Shown piece after piece: positions 40,360-50,545 of a stretch of 57,956 nt of DNA. Position 1 is the stretch's first letter. The number at the start of each line of letters is the position of its first letter. The notes beneath the pieces were generated by a model. It had not been told where the DNA came from. It saw nothing but the letters and a program-made list of their open reading frames with translations, and ran no database searches. Source of the DNA: Yersinia rohdei ATCC 43380 (GTDB lineage Bacteria; Pseudomonadota; Gammaproteobacteria; Enterobacterales; Enterobacteriaceae); contig NZ_ACCD01000027.1 in NCBI RefSeq assembly GCF_000173775.1, positions 1 to 57,956 of the forward strand, given 5' to 3'. A program made the position numbers and the translations under genes.

Positions 40360-40362
40360 TTT

Positions 40363-41502
40363 ATGTCTGTACCAGACCACATTTTACAAGGCCATATTGC
40401 ACCAGGCTGTGCATCACAAGCCCTGCCAAGTACTCCACGGCAGGATGGTTTCTTTATGCCCGCCGAATGGGCAAAACAGGATGCTGTCTGGATGCTGTGG
40501 CCGTTTCGTCAGGATAACTGGCGCGGCAAAGGTATTCCTGCTCAACAAACATTTGCCAAAGTTGCAAAAGCCATTAGCCGCACCACACCTGTATTTGTGG
40601 GGGTGCCTGCAGAATTTATGGCGCAAGCCAAAGCCACCTTGCCGGCAAATGTCACACTGGTTGAAATGGCCAGTGATGATGCCTGGATGCGCGATACCGG
40701 CCCAACGATGGTCATCAACGGCACGGGTGAACGCCGGGCGGTTGATTGGCAATTTAACGCTTGGGGCGGTCTTAATGGCGGCCTGTATAGCGACTGGCAG
40801 CAAGATGAAAAAATTGCAGTTCAAGTCAGTGACTTCCTGAATAATGCCCATTACAGCGCCCCATTGGTACTGGAAGGTGGCTCTATTCATACTGACGGTG
40901 AAGGCACTTTGCTGACCACTGCCGAATGTTTACTGAATCCAAACCGCAATCCGCATTTGAATCAAGCACAAATTGAACAGTTGCTGCGTGAATATCTTGG
41001 TGTCACCCATTTCATCTGGTTACAAGATGGCGTTTATAATGATGAGACCGATGGTCACATTGATAATATGTGCTGCTTTGTTCGCCCAGGTGAAGTAGCT
41101 CTGCACTGGACTGACGATCAGCAGGATCCGCAATACGCCCGCTCTGTTGCCGCTTTTGAGGTGTTATCCAACGCCGTCGATGCCAAAGGCCGTAAACTGA
41201 AAATCTGGAAGCTACCGGCACCTGGCCCTTTGTATAACACCGAAGCAGAAACTTTCGATGTGCTGTCCAGTGACGCGGTACCACGCACTGCCGGTGAGCG
41301 GTTGGCAGGCTCCTATGTAAACTTCCTGATAAGCAACCAGCAGATTATCTATCCATTGCTGGATAGCCGTACTGATGGGCTGGCACAGGATCTATTGCAG
41401 CAGATGTTCCCAGACTATGCCATTGTCGGGGTGCCTGCCCGTGAGATCCTGCTCGGAGGCGGTAATATTCATTGTATTACCCAGCAAATCCCAACCCCAT
41501 AA
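40363..41502 (+). CDS. aguA: Agmatine deiminase
   Basis: Converts agmatine to N-carbamoylputrescine and ammonia, 379 residues. Guanidino-group-modifying fold: [16 protein letters not shown] (about 105-120), [10 protein letters not shown] (about 172-181), [14 protein letters not shown] (about 228-241) and the nucleophilic Cys in [13 protein letters not shown] near the C terminus (about 372). With aguB it replaces the agmatinase SpeB, missing downstream of speA. Confidence 0.96.
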   Translation: MSVPDHILQGHIAPGCASQALPSTPRQDGFFMPAEWAKQDAVWMLWPFRQDNWRGKGIPAQQTFAKVAKAISRTTPVFVGVPAEFMAQAKATLPANVTLVEMASDDAWMRDTGPTMVINGTGERRAVDWQFNAWGGLNGGLYSDWQQDEKIAVQVSDFLNNAHYSAPLVLEGGSIHTDGEGTLLTTAECLLNPNRNPHLNQAQIEQLLREYLGVTHFIWLQDGVYNDETDGHIDNMCCFVRPGEVALHWTDDQQDPQYARSVAAFEVLSNAVDAKGRKLKIWKLPAPGPLYNTEAETFDVLSSDAVPRTAGERLAGSYVNFLISNQQIIYPLLDSRTDGLAQDLLQQMFPDYAIVGVPAREILLGGGNIHCITQQIPTP

Positions 41503-41520
41503 TTGTTTTTTGTCGTTGAA

Positions 41521-41592
41521 GCCACTGCGGTGTTAGTGGCTCGTTGCTCGACACATCCAGTGGCCTCACTGCCGTGAGGTCACTAACACCAT
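41521..41592. repeat. Palindromic repeat between convergent aguA and pilT
   Basis: GGTGTTAGTG at 41529-41538 and its reverse complement at 41581-41590 enclose CCACT/AGTGG and CCTCAC/GTGAGG hairpins. The GGTGTTAGTGGCTCGTTGCTCG part resembles an ERIC right half, so it is probably a degenerate ERIC; it could serve as a two-way terminator. Confidence 0.5.
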
Positions 41593-41626
41593 GTTAAACC
41601 GGCTATTAACTGATATTTTACCCGGC

Positions 41627-42766
41627 TCACTCACCTGATATTGGGTTGTCTCTCGCTAATATTCCCTGTTTTTCCCGCTGCGCCATACTCTGCTCAAATG
41701 ACTGCATTCCCCATTGCCCGCCAGCCTGTATCAGAGTAGGTAATTGGTAGGTTTTACCTTCACGAATCAAATGGCTGACCGCTGTCGTTTGAGTCAGTAT
41801 TTCAAATACAGCCAGCCGCCCACCACCAACTTTATGACACAATTTCTGTGCGATTACCGCGCGTAAACTGGCAGCCAGTTGCGCCTGAATAACCATTTTC
41901 TCCGTGGCGGGAAAAACATCCACCAGCCTATCTATTGCTTGAGTCGCGGTGCGAGTATGCAATGTTGCCAAGACCAAATGCCCCGTTTCCGCCGCCGTCA
42001 GTGCCAAACGAATCGTGTCTTTATCCCGTAATTCACCGAGCAAAATGATATCTGGATCTTGGCGTAGCGCCCCACTCAAAGCACTGCTAAAAGAATGGGT
42101 ATGACTGCCCAATTCCCGCTGCTGGATCAAACATGACTTACTGCAATGGATAAATTCGATCGGATCTTCCAACGTGATGATATGGCGTGCTTGTGTCTGA
42201 TTCATGGCATTTATCATTGAGCCTAATGTTGTGGACTTGCCGCTGCCGGTCGCCCCAGAAACCAGAATCAAGCCATCACTCTGATTAATCAGTTGATTAA
42301 TCACTAATGGAGTGTCCAATTCTTCTAGTGAAGGACAAGTGGCGGTAATGACTCGAAAAGCTATCGATAGCCCTTGCCGTTGCTGAAAAACATTAGCCCG
42401 TAGCCGTTGCCCAGCAGTCGTGGTGCAAGCACAATCAACCTGCCCCAGGTGCTGTAATTGGCTTTGTTGTTCCTCAGTCAACACATGTTGGCTTAAGCCA
42501 TAAAGCCAGTTGGCATCGACTCGTGGCCAATGAGTCAAGGTTTTCAGTTCACCGTCAATGCGTAACACCGGGTGATAACCAGTACAAAGGTGCAGATCCG
42601 AGGCATTATGCTTTACACTAACCGCCACTTTATGTTCGAAATCCTGTTCGGTGAAGTTATCGTTAACATCTTCAGGGTTTTCTAAATCAATGCATTTGAT
42701 GCGAATAGCGCTAAATGTTGGGTTAGCTGGGTCGGTTTTTTTATCATCCAGACAGGTGAAATCCAT
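41627..42766 (-). CDS. PilT-type twitching/retraction ATPase (YggR-like)
   Basis: GspE/PilT-family ATPase of about 379 residues. Walker A GATGSGKST is at about 175-183, Asp box and Walker B (DPDIILLGELRDKDTIRLA) at about 240-258, and the His box GHLVLATLHT near 267. Retraction of type IV pili is the role of PilT, but no pilus gene lies in this window. I start at MDFTCLDDK, preceded by AGGAG; the ORF extends 44 codons upstream into the yggS region. Divergent from yggS, as yggR is in E. coli. Confidence 0.88.
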   Translation of the reverse strand: MDFTCLDDKKTDPANPTFSAIRIKCIDLENPEDVNDNFTEQDFEHKVAVSVKHNASDLHLCTGYHPVLRIDGELKTLTHWPRVDANWLYGLSQHVLTEEQQSQLQHLGQVDCACTTTAGQRLRANVFQQRQGLSIAFRVITATCPSLEELDTPLVINQLINQSDGLILVSGATGSGKSTTLGSMINAMNQTQARHIITLEDPIEFIHCSKSCLIQQRELGSHTHSFSSALSGALRQDPDIILLGELRDKDTIRLALTAAETGHLVLATLHTRTATQAIDRLVDVFPATEKMVIQAQLAASLRAVIAQKLCHKVGGGRLAVFEILTQTTAVSHLIREGKTYQLPTLIQAGGQWGMQSFEQSMAQREKQGILARDNPISGE

Positions 42767-42785
42767 ATCAAACTCCTGGGGCCAT

Positions 42786-43481
42786 ATGAGCACAATTGAG
42801 AAAAATCTACAGGATGTCAGAGCACAAATCGCAACTGCTGCACGTAATTGCGCGCGCTCTCCAGAGGAAGTGACATTGCTTGCAGTCAGTAAAACCAAAC
42901 CTGTGACAGCTATCGAAGAAGCTATCGCCGCCGGGCAATATGCCTTTGGTGAGAATTATGTGCAGGAGGGGGTAGATAAGATTCGCTATTTCACTGATAA
43001 CGCCCCGACGAGCAATCTTGAATGGCACTTTATCGGCCCACTGCAATCCAATAAAAGTAAATTAGTGGCAGAAAACTTTGCCTGGTGCCATACCGTCGAT
43101 AGGCTCAAAATTGCACAGCGCCTAAGTGCTCAGCGCCCAAGCGGAATGCCCGCACTGAACGTGCTGATTCAAGTCAATATCAGTGATGAGCAAAGCAAAT
43201 CCGGGATTGCTTTAGCAGAGTTGCCCGCGTTAGCGGCCAGTATTAGCGAATTACCTAACCTGCATTTACGCGGGCTCATGGCGATCCCCGCGCCAGAAAC
43301 TGATTATCAGCGGCAACTGGCAGTATTTGAGCAAATGAATCAGGCGTTTTTGACGTTAAAAACCAGCTACCCTCAGATGGACACACTTTCTATGGGTATG
43401 ACCGATGATATGGCAGCCGCCATTGCTGCCGGCAGTACACTAGTGCGTATTGGTACCGCCATTTTTGGTTCCCGCGCTTAA
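42786..43481 (+). CDS. yggS: YggS family pyridoxal phosphate homeostasis protein
   Basis: PLP-binding PLPBP/YggS protein, 231 residues, with an alanine-racemase-like barrel. The PLP lysine is in LLAVSKTKPV (about 36-38), and the phosphate site includes GLMAIPAP and the C-terminal SMGMTDDMAAAIAAGSTLVRIGTAIFG. The ORF reads into pilT's opposite strand; ATG 42786 matches the family start. 75 bases upstream of proC, a common bacterial arrangement. Confidence 0.96.
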   Translation: MSTIEKNLQDVRAQIATAARNCARSPEEVTLLAVSKTKPVTAIEEAIAAGQYAFGENYVQEGVDKIRYFTDNAPTSNLEWHFIGPLQSNKSKLVAENFAWCHTVDRLKIAQRLSAQRPSGMPALNVLIQVNISDEQSKSGIALAELPALAASISELPNLHLRGLMAIPAPETDYQRQLAVFEQMNQAFLTLKTSYPQMDTLSMGMTDDMAAAIAAGSTLVRIGTAIFGSRA

Positions 43482-43556
43482 TTTGAGCAGCGAACGCCGT
43501 GGTGGCTTTAAGTCCCATAAACTCCCTGAAGTAACTGACTGAAGAGCGAATATTTA

Positions 43557-44378
43557 ATGGAACATCGCAATATCACATTCATTGGCGCGGGCAATATGGC
43601 ACGCGCAATTATCGCCGGTTTGGTTGCCGGTGGTTACCCGGCCAGCATGATCAGCGTTTGCGCGCCTTCCGCTAAAAACCGTGATGCGCTGGCAGCTGAG
43701 TTTGGTGTTATCAGCAGTGATGATAATATCGCGTCAGCACAAAAAGCTGAGGTGGTGGTTTTAGCGGTCAAGCCCCAACTGATGGCTGCGGTCTGCCAGC
43801 CATTACAAGAAAATGTCAATTTTACCGGTAAACTGGTGCTGTCTATTGCTGCGGGTGTCCAGGTTGCTCGTTTTTATGCGCTATTGGGGGATAAACTCAA
43901 TTTGGTGCGCATTATGCCTAATACCCCATCGCTGGTGGGTAAAGGAATGAGCGGCCTTTATGCCCCGGAACAGGTCTCGCCAGTGGATCGAGATTTCACT
44001 GCCTCACTGATGAGTTCTGTGGGTAAAGTTTGTTGGGTGAATGATGAAAATGGCATTAATAGCATTATTGCCGCAGCGGGCAGTGCACCGGCCTATTTTT
44101 TCCTGTTTATGGAAGCCATGCAGCAAGAAGCTGAGCGTTTGGGTTTTGACAGTGAAACTGCCCGTCTTTTGGTGCAGCAAGCCGCCAGCGGGGCCACAGC
44201 ACTGGTGGAAGCGAATCCGCAATTGCCGCTTTCAACATTACGTGAGCAAGTCACCTCTAAAGGAGGGACAACCGCCGAGGCAATAAGAGTATTTTATGAA
44301 CAGCATTTACCGGAAACCGTTGCCAGCGCCATGCAAGCTGCTATTGTGCGAGCAAAAGAAATGGAAAAGCAGTTCTAA
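43557..44378 (+). CDS. proC: Pyrroline-5-carboxylate reductase
   Basis: Last step of proline synthesis, 273 residues. The NAD(P) motif FIGAGNMARAIIAGL is at about 8-22, and the C-terminal signature LREQVTSKGGTTAEAI near 226-241. In E. coli proC maps elsewhere; here it sits between yggS and yggT, the order common in yersiniae and many gamma-proteobacteria. Confidence 0.97.
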   Translation: MEHRNITFIGAGNMARAIIAGLVAGGYPASMISVCAPSAKNRDALAAEFGVISSDDNIASAQKAEVVVLAVKPQLMAAVCQPLQENVNFTGKLVLSIAAGVQVARFYALLGDKLNLVRIMPNTPSLVGKGMSGLYAPEQVSPVDRDFTASLMSSVGKVCWVNDENGINSIIAAAGSAPAYFFLFMEAMQQEAERLGFDSETARLLVQQAASGATALVEANPQLPLSTLREQVTSKGGTTAEAIRVFYEQHLPETVASAMQAAIVRAKEMEKQF

Positions 44379-44537
44379 CCGAAGATTAATTTACAAAATC
44401 CGACACTGCCCTTGTCATTTTATCGTTAAGATAGGGGTCTAAAAATAGGCGAATACATTTTTCGTTTGTACCAATACCTAAAATCATTGACTGCCAATGA
44501 CCAGGGTATATCCAAATATTAAGGACTAAGGCAACTC

Positions 44538-45092
44538 ATGCTAACGCTGACTTTTTTGGCCAAAACGGTCATTGACCTATATGTGATGGTACTGCTGTTG
44601 CGCATCTGGATGCAGTGGGTTCACAGCGATTTCTACAACCCATTCTCACAGTTTGTGGTGAAAATCACACAACCGATTGTTGGCCCTTTGCGCCGGATTA
44701 TCCCTTCCTTGGGGCCAATTGACAGCGCATCGTTGCTACTGGCATTCCTGCTAATGACCATTAAATATCCGCTGCTGGTACTGATTCAAAGCGGCTCAAT
44801 GTCACTTAGCCTGTATAATTTGCTGTTCGGTATTATTTCGTTAGTGAAAGCTGCCGGCTATCTGATTTTCTGGGTGATGATTATTCGTGCCTTGATGAGC
44901 TGGGTCAGTCAGGGTCGTAGCCCAATGGACTACCTGCTGCTTCAGTTAACTGAACCTTTGATGGCCCCCATCCGCCGTATTTTGCCCGCGATGGGCGGGA
45001 TCGATTTCTCGGCAATGGTTGTTATCCTTATCCTGTATCTGATCAATTATTTAGGTATGGATTTGCTGGGTGAGCTTTGGTTCGTGCTGTGA
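44538..45092 (+). CDS. yggT: YggT family inner-membrane protein
   Basis: A 184-residue integral membrane protein made of two YggT repeats, each with the motif [16 protein letters not shown] / [14 protein letters not shown] followed by [26 protein letters not shown] loops. E. coli YggT has been linked to osmotic-shock tolerance; the role is not defined. Its stop overlaps the yggU start (GTGA), so the two are coupled. Confidence 0.94.
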   Translation: MLTLTFLAKTVIDLYVMVLLLRIWMQWVHSDFYNPFSQFVVKITQPIVGPLRRIIPSLGPIDSASLLLAFLLMTIKYPLLVLIQSGSMSLSLYNLLFGIISLVKAAGYLIFWVMIIRALMSWVSQGRSPMDYLLLQLTEPLMAPIRRILPAMGGIDFSAMVVILILYLINYLGMDLLGELWFVL

Positions 45093-45379
45093 ATGCAGTA
45101 ACACCCTTGCTGGACGGGCTGGCACTCAGGCTATATATTCAGCCGAAAGCCAGCCGTGATCAGATAGTCGGTTTACATGGCGATGAACTAAAAGTCGCCA
45201 TTACCGCCCCTCCCGTTGATGGTCAGGCTAATGCCCATTTGGTCAAATTTATCGCTAAACAGTTCAAGGTAGCGAAAAGCCAAGTGATTATCGAAAAGGG
45301 CGAATTGGGGCGGCATAAACAGCTAAAAATCGTTAACCCGCAACAAATTCCACCAGAAGTTGCGGCTCTGCTCGAATAA
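45089..45379 (+). CDS. yggU: DUF167 family protein YggU
   Basis: A 96-residue protein, the E. coli length, when read from the GTG at 45089 that overlaps the yggT stop. It contains the UPF0235 core [26 protein letters not shown] and [19 protein letters not shown] 12 bases earlier is possible but less likely. Function unknown. Confidence 0.92.
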   Translation: MNAVTPLLDGLALRLYIQPKASRDQIVGLHGDELKVAITAPPVDGQANAHLVKFIAKQFKVAKSQVIIEKGELGRHKQLKIVNPQQIPPEVAALLE

Positions 45380-45440
45380 CTGAAACTTCCCGCTAGCGTT
45401 GGGCGATTGATTGTCAGCCCAAATGAATTCAGGATTCTCC

Positions 45441-46034
45441 ATGCAAAAAATAGTATTAGCCACCGGTAACCCCGGCAAAGTGCGTGAGCTGGCAAACTTA
45501 TTGGCCGATTTTGGTTTGGATGTTGTCGCGCAAACCGAATTAGGTGTTGAGTCTGCCGAAGAGACGGGCTTGACCTTTATCGAAAATGCGATATTAAAAG
45601 CACGCCATGCAGCACAGATTACCGGTTTACCGGCTATCGCTGATGATTCAGGTTTGGCTGTTGATGCTCTGGCCGGCGCGCCAGGAATTTACTCGGCCCG
45701 CTATGCTGGCATTGATGCCAGTGACCAACAGAATCTTGAAAAACTGCTGCTGGCATTAAAAGATATTCCTGATGAACAGCGCAGCGCCCAATTCCATTGT
45801 GTGCTGGTCTATATGCGCCATGCTCAAGACCCAACGCCGTTAGTGTTTCATGGCCAATGGCCCGGCGTAATTGCTCGCCAACCTTCTGGCTCGGCCGGAT
45901 TTGGTTATGACCCTATTTTCTATGTCCCCGAATTGGGTAAAACTGCAGCGGAATTAACTCGCGAAGAAAAACACGCGGTTTCCCATCGTGGACAAGCCCT
46001 GAAATTGATGTTGGATGCACTGCGCAATGCTTAA
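45441..46034 (+). CDS. rdgB: dITP/XTP pyrophosphatase
   Basis: House-cleaning nucleotide pyrophosphatase that removes dITP, XTP and dUTP-like analogues, 197 residues. [11 protein letters not shown] at about 8-18, the Mg-binding [11 protein letters not shown] (about 67-77) and GFGYDPIF near 152. Start at [10 protein letters not shown], matching the family; overlaps hemW by eight bases. Confidence 0.97.
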   Translation: MQKIVLATGNPGKVRELANLLADFGLDVVAQTELGVESAEETGLTFIENAILKARHAAQITGLPAIADDSGLAVDALAGAPGIYSARYAGIDASDQQNLEKLLLALKDIPDEQRSAQFHCVLVYMRHAQDPTPLVFHGQWPGVIARQPSGSAGFGYDPIFYVPELGKTAAELTREEKHAVSHRGQALKLMLDALRNA

Positions 46035-47157
46035 ATTACCCCCGCTCAGCCTCTACATTCACATTCCCTGGTGTGTGCAAAAATGCCCTTACTGTGACTT
46101 TAATTCCCATGCACTGAAAGGCGATGTCCCCCATCAGGAATATGTAGAGCATTTGCTGGCGGATCTTGACGCCGACGTGCCCTTAGTCGGCAATCGTGAA
46201 GTAAGCACCATTTTTATTGGCGGAGGCACGCCAAGTTTGCTTAGTGCCGAAGCCATGCAACAGTTGCTGGACGGTGTTCGTGCCAGATTGCCACTGGCGG
46301 CTGGTGCTGAAATCACCATGGAAGCCAATCCCGGAGCTGTTGAAGCTGATCGTTTTAGCGGCTACCAACGCGCCGGTATCAATCGCATCTCTATTGGTGT
46401 GCAAAGCTTTAGCGCCGAGAAATTAACGCGTCTGGGCCGGATACACGGGCCACAAGAGGCGAAGCGCGCCGCAGAACTGGCAACGTCACTGAAGCTGCGC
46501 AGTTTTAATCTTGATTTGATGCACGGCTTGCCGGATCAATCGCTGGAAGAAGCTCTGGATGATTTACGCCAGGCTATTGCACTGAATCCGCCCCATCTGT
46601 CTTGGTATCAACTGACCATCGAGCCAAACACCGGTTTCAGTTCGCGCCCTCCTACACTGCCGGACGACGATGCGCTGTGGGATATTTTCCAGCAAGGCCA
46701 TCAGTTACTCAGTGCTGCCGGATATCAACAATATGAAACCTCAGCTTATGCCAAACCGGGCTATCAATGTCAGCATAATCTGAACTACTGGCGCTTTGGT
46801 GATTATCTGGGCATTGGCTGTGGCGCGCACGGTAAAATCACTTTTAGTGATGGCCGGATTTTACGCACCATAAAAACGAAACATCCCCGTGGATTTATGC
46901 AGGGTAAATACCTGGATAAACAATATGAAGTGGCAGCCGTCGATCGGCCATTTGAGTTCTTTATGAACCGTTTCCGCCTGCTGGAAGCTGCACCACGAGC
47001 AGATTTCACTCATTTTACCGGGTTAGCTGAAAGCACCATTCGCCCACAGTTGGATGAAGCACTAGCCAAAGAATATTTAATCGAAACAGAGGAATACTGG
47101 CAGATTACCGAGAAAGGTAAGTTATTCCTTAACTCGCTGTTAGAACTGTTTTTGTAA
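46027..47157 (+). CDS. hemW: Radical SAM haem chaperone HemW
   Basis: Radical SAM protein of 376 residues, related to HemN but acting as haem chaperone. The [4Fe-4S] motif CVQKCPYC is at about 17-24 ([14 protein letters not shown]), and the [19 protein letters not shown] segment is typical. It lacks the extra N-terminal Cys of true HemN. Start ATG inside the rdgB end, matching [15 protein letters not shown] of E. coli. Confidence 0.96.
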   Translation: MLKLPPLSLYIHIPWCVQKCPYCDFNSHALKGDVPHQEYVEHLLADLDADVPLVGNREVSTIFIGGGTPSLLSAEAMQQLLDGVRARLPLAAGAEITMEANPGAVEADRFSGYQRAGINRISIGVQSFSAEKLTRLGRIHGPQEAKRAAELATSLKLRSFNLDLMHGLPDQSLEEALDDLRQAIALNPPHLSWYQLTIEPNTGFSSRPPTLPDDDALWDIFQQGHQLLSAAGYQQYETSAYAKPGYQCQHNLNYWRFGDYLGIGCGAHGKITFSDGRILRTIKTKHPRGFMQGKYLDKQYEVAAVDRPFEFFMNRFRLLEAAPRADFTHFTGLAESTIRPQLDEALAKEYLIETEEYWQITEKGKLFLNSLLELFL

Positions 47158-47164
47158 ATCTGAT

Positions 47165-47204
47165 AAAAAAGCCGGTTCAGAAAGTATCGCCCATCTGAAC
47201 CGGC
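47165..47204 (-). terminator. Terminator of yggN (minus) between convergent hemW and yggN
   Basis: GCCGGTTCAG (47171-47180) pairs with CTGAACCGGC (47195-47204); on the minus strand six T residues follow. The 14-base loop is long but the stem is perfect. Confidence 0.8.
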
Positions 47205-47226
47205 TACATCTGTTAATTAATAGCGG

Positions 47227-47967
47227 TTAGTTAAGTGCTTTCAGTAAATCCTTGCGCTGCTGTTCTAGTGCTGTCACGCGCCCACAGACCTCGTGACCAA
47301 ATTGCTGGAATTCCTGCTCCTGATTATTCCATTCGTTTTTGATGGCCTGCTGTAAGCCGCCCAAGTTACCCATAATGGCCTGCAATGGGTTATTTCCGCC
47401 ACTGCCACTGGTCGCCTGCTTAACGCCCATCTCATTCAAACTGTCTTGCAGCACTCCGCCCATGCTTTGCTGTACCAACTGACGGCCATCTTGTTCAACC
47501 TGATCAATAGCTTGATGGTGGAAGGTTAAGCCGTCACTGCGTTTTTCAATAATGCGGTTCATTTGTTGCTTCAGCTGTTCATTCAGTGTGGTCAGCCGGT
47601 TGCGTACATTGCTGCTGCTTCCCAGTTGCTGAACAATGACCTTATCCAGAGAAACACGCGCTTTTTCAAGATGTTGCTGCGCACCACTTTCTATCCAAGG
47701 CAAATCTTTGCGCAATGCTGTTTGATAGCGGAAAGCCTGTTGGCGCTGCGCGTCAGTCAGTGTTAAGGTTTTGCCATTACGGGTGACATCACCGTCGGGT
47801 GAAATCTGTAAATTGCCACTGGCGCCGACTACTTGCACCGATTGCGGGCTAATAATCACATCATCTTGCGGCTTTACGCTGCACTGATAGTCAGCTTGTG
47901 CCTGCCAGGCAGTCAGCATAAATACAGCCAAACCCACAGTCCGTAATGCTTTCATTTTAGATAACAT
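47227..47967 (-). CDS. yggN: DUF2884 family exported protein YggN
   Basis: A 246-residue protein with a signal peptide (MKALRTVGLAVFMLTAWQAQA, cleaved near residue 25 of the chosen start) and the DUF2884 region beginning YQCSVKPQDDVIISPQSVQV. The rest is helical and Gln-rich with coiled-coil tendency (LTTLNEQLKQQMNRIIEK). Start at MLSKMKAL because AGGAG precedes it. Function unknown. Confidence 0.9.
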   Translation of the reverse strand: MLSKMKALRTVGLAVFMLTAWQAQADYQCSVKPQDDVIISPQSVQVVGASGNLQISPDGDVTRNGKTLTLTDAQRQQAFRYQTALRKDLPWIESGAQQHLEKARVSLDKVIVQQLGSSSNVRNRLTTLNEQLKQQMNRIIEKRSDGLTFHHQAIDQVEQDGRQLVQQSMGGVLQDSLNEMGVKQATSGSGGNNPLQAIMGNLGGLQQAIKNEWNNQEQEFQQFGHEVCGRVTALEQQRKDLLKALN

Positions 47968-48058
47968 AAAACTCCTAATAAGCTGTGCCATTCAATATTT
48001 CTATGGCTCTATCACTATTTATAACGTACTAACCCCCAGCCGATGAAGGGGGGCAGTC

Positions 48059-48985
48059 CTAAAAAATGGAGCGGCCAATCCGCTGAGCCAATAGCTCTAA
48101 GGCAGCGGTTCCCGCCAGAGAGTTCCCTGCATGGTCTAATTCTGGTGACCAAACAGCAATACACAGTTCATCAGGTACAATGGCAATAATCCCACCACCA
48201 ACCCCAGATTTTCCCGGCATACCTACCCGGAAGGCAAATTCACCGGCTCCATCGTACATACCGCTAGTAATCATCAACGCATTGATTTGTCGCGCCTGCA
48301 TGGGCGTAATCAGCGACTCATGCCCACCAATACTGCGCCCCTGATTCGCCAGATAGACAAAGCAGCGGGCCAGCTCAATGCAACTCATACGCATGGCACA
48401 ATAGTGAAAATAGGTCTGAAGCACCGTCAGCACGTCATTGTGAAAATTGCCAAAAGACTTCATCAAATAGGCGATGGCGGCATTACGATCTGAATGCTCA
48501 AACTCCGAGCGGGCGACACGAGGATCGTAGCTGATGCTATCGTCATTCACCAGCTGGCGTACCACTTCCAGCATGCGCTGCTTTGGCGCACTCAACCGGC
48601 TTTGCAACATATCACACACCACCAGCGCCCCAGGATTAATAAACGGATTGCGCGGTTTACCCTTTTCCAGCTCCAACTGAACCAGTGAGTTAAACGGCTG
48701 GCCAGAGGGTTCTTTGCCGACTCGCTGCCATACTTCCTGTTCCCCATAACGGGATAATGCCAAAGTCAGACTTAACACTTTCGAAATAGATTGGATTGAG
48801 AAACGCTCATTGGCATCTCCGGCCTGAAATATCGAGCCATCCAGCGTGCAAACTGCAATACCCAATTTGTCAGCCGAGACTTCCGCCAAAGCGGGAATAT
48901 AATCAGCCACTTTTCCTTGGCCAATCAGCGGGCGAACCTGCTGTAAAATATCCGCCAGCAAGGCATTATCTAAACTTGTTGTCAT
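48059..48985 (-). CDS. glsA: Glutaminase (serine-dependent beta-lactamase fold)
   Basis: Hydrolyses glutamine to glutamate and ammonia, 308 residues. The catalytic SxxK motif is in [11 protein letters not shown] (about 62-72), with [15 protein letters not shown] (about 113-127) and SGVGGGI (about 258-264) also conserved. Start at [16 protein letters not shown], the usual family N terminus. In E. coli ansB (asparaginase) holds this place. Whether to call it glsA or glsB is a naming matter; it resembles E. coli YneH/GlsB in length. Confidence 0.93.
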   Translation of the reverse strand: MTTSLDNALLADILQQVRPLIGQGKVADYIPALAEVSADKLGIAVCTLDGSIFQAGDANERFSIQSISKVLSLTLALSRYGEQEVWQRVGKEPSGQPFNSLVQLELEKGKPRNPFINPGALVVCDMLQSRLSAPKQRMLEVVRQLVNDDSISYDPRVARSEFEHSDRNAAIAYLMKSFGNFHNDVLTVLQTYFHYCAMRMSCIELARCFVYLANQGRSIGGHESLITPMQARQINALMITSGMYDGAGEFAFRVGMPGKSGVGGGIIAIVPDELCIAVWSPELDHAGNSLAGTAALELLAQRIGRSIF

Positions 48986-49049
48986 CCCTAAACTTGCTAC
49001 CACAACAATGCCCCCAGTAATCTCAGGTAACGGCTTTCGCTAACTGCAC

Positions 49050-49084
49050 TTAATAAAAACAAAGGCGCCTGCTTAGGCGCCCTT
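49050..49084 (-). terminator. Rho-independent terminator of trmB-yggL
   Basis: GGCGCC/GGCGCC stem with flanking AA/TT pairs and a 6-base loop; a T-rich tract (TTTGTTTTTATT) follows on the minus strand. Confidence 0.8.
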
Positions 49085-49112
49085 ATCGATTATCTGCCGT
49101 TGAAACGGAAGA

Positions 49113-49439
49113 TCAATCCCACCAAATATCAAACAGCTCAGTGGTTTCTACATTTTTCATTTTACGAGCTTCCAGCCATTTAGTGACTAGCGCACGGTGC
49201 TCATCGGTGCAATGACCGATTTCTTGCAAGCAAATCAGGCCTTCCCACTGCATGTAGCCACTGCCATCAAATGCCAAGCCGTTTGCTTCAATGACTTCAT
49301 CGATAAAAGCATCGACAGTTTCATCAATAGCTTCAACACTGGAGCCTTCAGGGAAGGTCCACTGTACAGAAAAACCTAATTCTTGAAACTCATCGATATG
49401 CATTTTTTTGCGTAAACGACGACTACGGTTCTTAGCCAT
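49113..49439 (-). CDS. yggL: YggL family (DUF469) 50S-ribosome-binding protein
   Basis: A 108-residue protein, the E. coli length. Basic N terminus ([23 protein letters not shown]) followed by an acidic C-terminal half ending LFDIWWD. Members have been reported to associate with the 50S subunit. Overlaps the trmB stop by one base, so cotranslated. Confidence 0.95.
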   Translation of the reverse strand: MAKNRSRRLRKKMHIDEFQELGFSVQWTFPEGSSVEAIDETVDAFIDEVIEANGLAFDGSGYMQWEGLICLQEIGHCTDEHRALVTKWLEARKMKNVETTELFDIWWD

Positions 49440-50158
49440 TATTCTTTCCTCTCAAACATCAGATCCCAAACGCCATGTCCCAGACGCTGGCCACGTAATT
49501 CAAATTTTGTCAGCGGACGCGAGTCCGGACGAGGAACATAATCATGCTGTTCTGAAAGGTTGCGATACCCGCTCGCACCAGACATGACCTCCAGCATATG
49601 TTCCGCATAGTGCTGCCAGTCGGTCGCCATATGGAACACGCCACCCACTTTTAATTTACTTTTTACTAACTCGACAAAAGGTGCCTGAACAATACGACGT
49701 TTATTATGGCGTGCTTTATGCCACGGGTCAGGGAAAAACAGCTGAACCATATCCAGCGAAGCATCCGGTATCATATTTTCCAGCACTTCAACCGCATCAT
49801 GGCACATAACCCGCAGGTTACTCAGCCCCGCGTCGTGGGCCGAACCCAGGCAAGCACCGACCCCAGGGGAATGAACTTCTATTCCCAAGAAATTCTGTTG
49901 TGGATTACTGGCCGCCATAGTGACCAACGATGTCCCCATACCAAACCCAATTTCTAATACTACCGGGGCTTCACGGCCAAATAAGCTGGCCAAATCAATA
50001 GGGGCGGCCTGATATTCTACGCCCATCACCGGCCAGTAGTTATCGAGCGCCAGTTGTTGGCCCTTGGTCAGGCGCCCCTGACGGCGGACAAAACTACGAA
50101 TACGGCGCATGGCACGGCCGTTTTCATCAAATTCCGGAGATATGACGTCATTTATCAT
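49439..50158 (-). CDS. trmB: tRNA (guanine46-N7)-methyltransferase
   Basis: S-adenosylmethionine-dependent methyltransferase making m7G46 in tRNA, 239 residues (E. coli 239). SAM motif [12 protein letters not shown] (about 69-80), the catalytic region [19 protein letters not shown] (about 137-155) and [15 protein letters not shown] at the end. Start at [14 protein letters not shown] by alignment. Divergent from mutY across an ERIC-containing region. Confidence 0.97.
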   Translation of the reverse strand: MINDVISPEFDENGRAMRRIRSFVRRQGRLTKGQQLALDNYWPVMGVEYQAAPIDLASLFGREAPVVLEIGFGMGTSLVTMAASNPQQNFLGIEVHSPGVGACLGSAHDAGLSNLRVMCHDAVEVLENMIPDASLDMVQLFFPDPWHKARHNKRRIVQAPFVELVKSKLKVGGVFHMATDWQHYAEHMLEVMSGASGYRNLSEQHDYVPRPDSRPLTKFELRGQRLGHGVWDLMFERKE

Positions 50159-50545
50159 GGTGCTTTCTGTCTGTTGGTTGCGTATACGAACGCGCATTAT
50201 GCAAAGATACGCCAGTTTATCAACTATGGACGTCATAAGTACAAAATTAAGCTGTAAATAACGTATATATCGCCATAAGACAGCAATTCAGGTATCAAAG
50301 CCGCTAACACCGCGGTGGTTCCCATCAAAGAGATTCCCCGAAGTCATTCGAATCACAGCAAGGCAGCAAACGAATGAGTCCCGTTGAGCTTACTAAGGTA
50401 AGTGATTCGGGCGAGTAAGTGCCGCTAACACCGCTGAGGTTCTAAGGACAAAGGGGAAAGGCGGAAAGTTCCGGTTTACAGTAAGTAAACTCTATGCTGC
50501 AATCCAGCCCTAATTTATTTATCTGCTGGATATCGATACCTGCTT
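50159..50545. other. trmB-mutY divergent region with ERIC copies
   Basis: 387 bp without a gene. It contains one ERIC element (50334-50455) preceded by the detached right end of another (50301-50330), and the unresolved promoters of both genes. Confidence 0.55.
50301..50455 (+). repeat. ERIC element with a second, partial ERIC right end in tandem
   Basis: 50334-50455 has GGCAGCAAACGA, GTCCCGTTGAGCTTACTAAG and GTAAGTGATTCGGGCGAG, the ERIC arms in order. The right end GCCGCTAACACCGCTGAGG at 50421 recurs as GCCGCTAACACCGCGGTGG at 50301, just before the element, with the following bases (TCAAAG/ACAAAG) also similar. This looks like a partial copy followed by a full copy. Confidence 0.75.
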
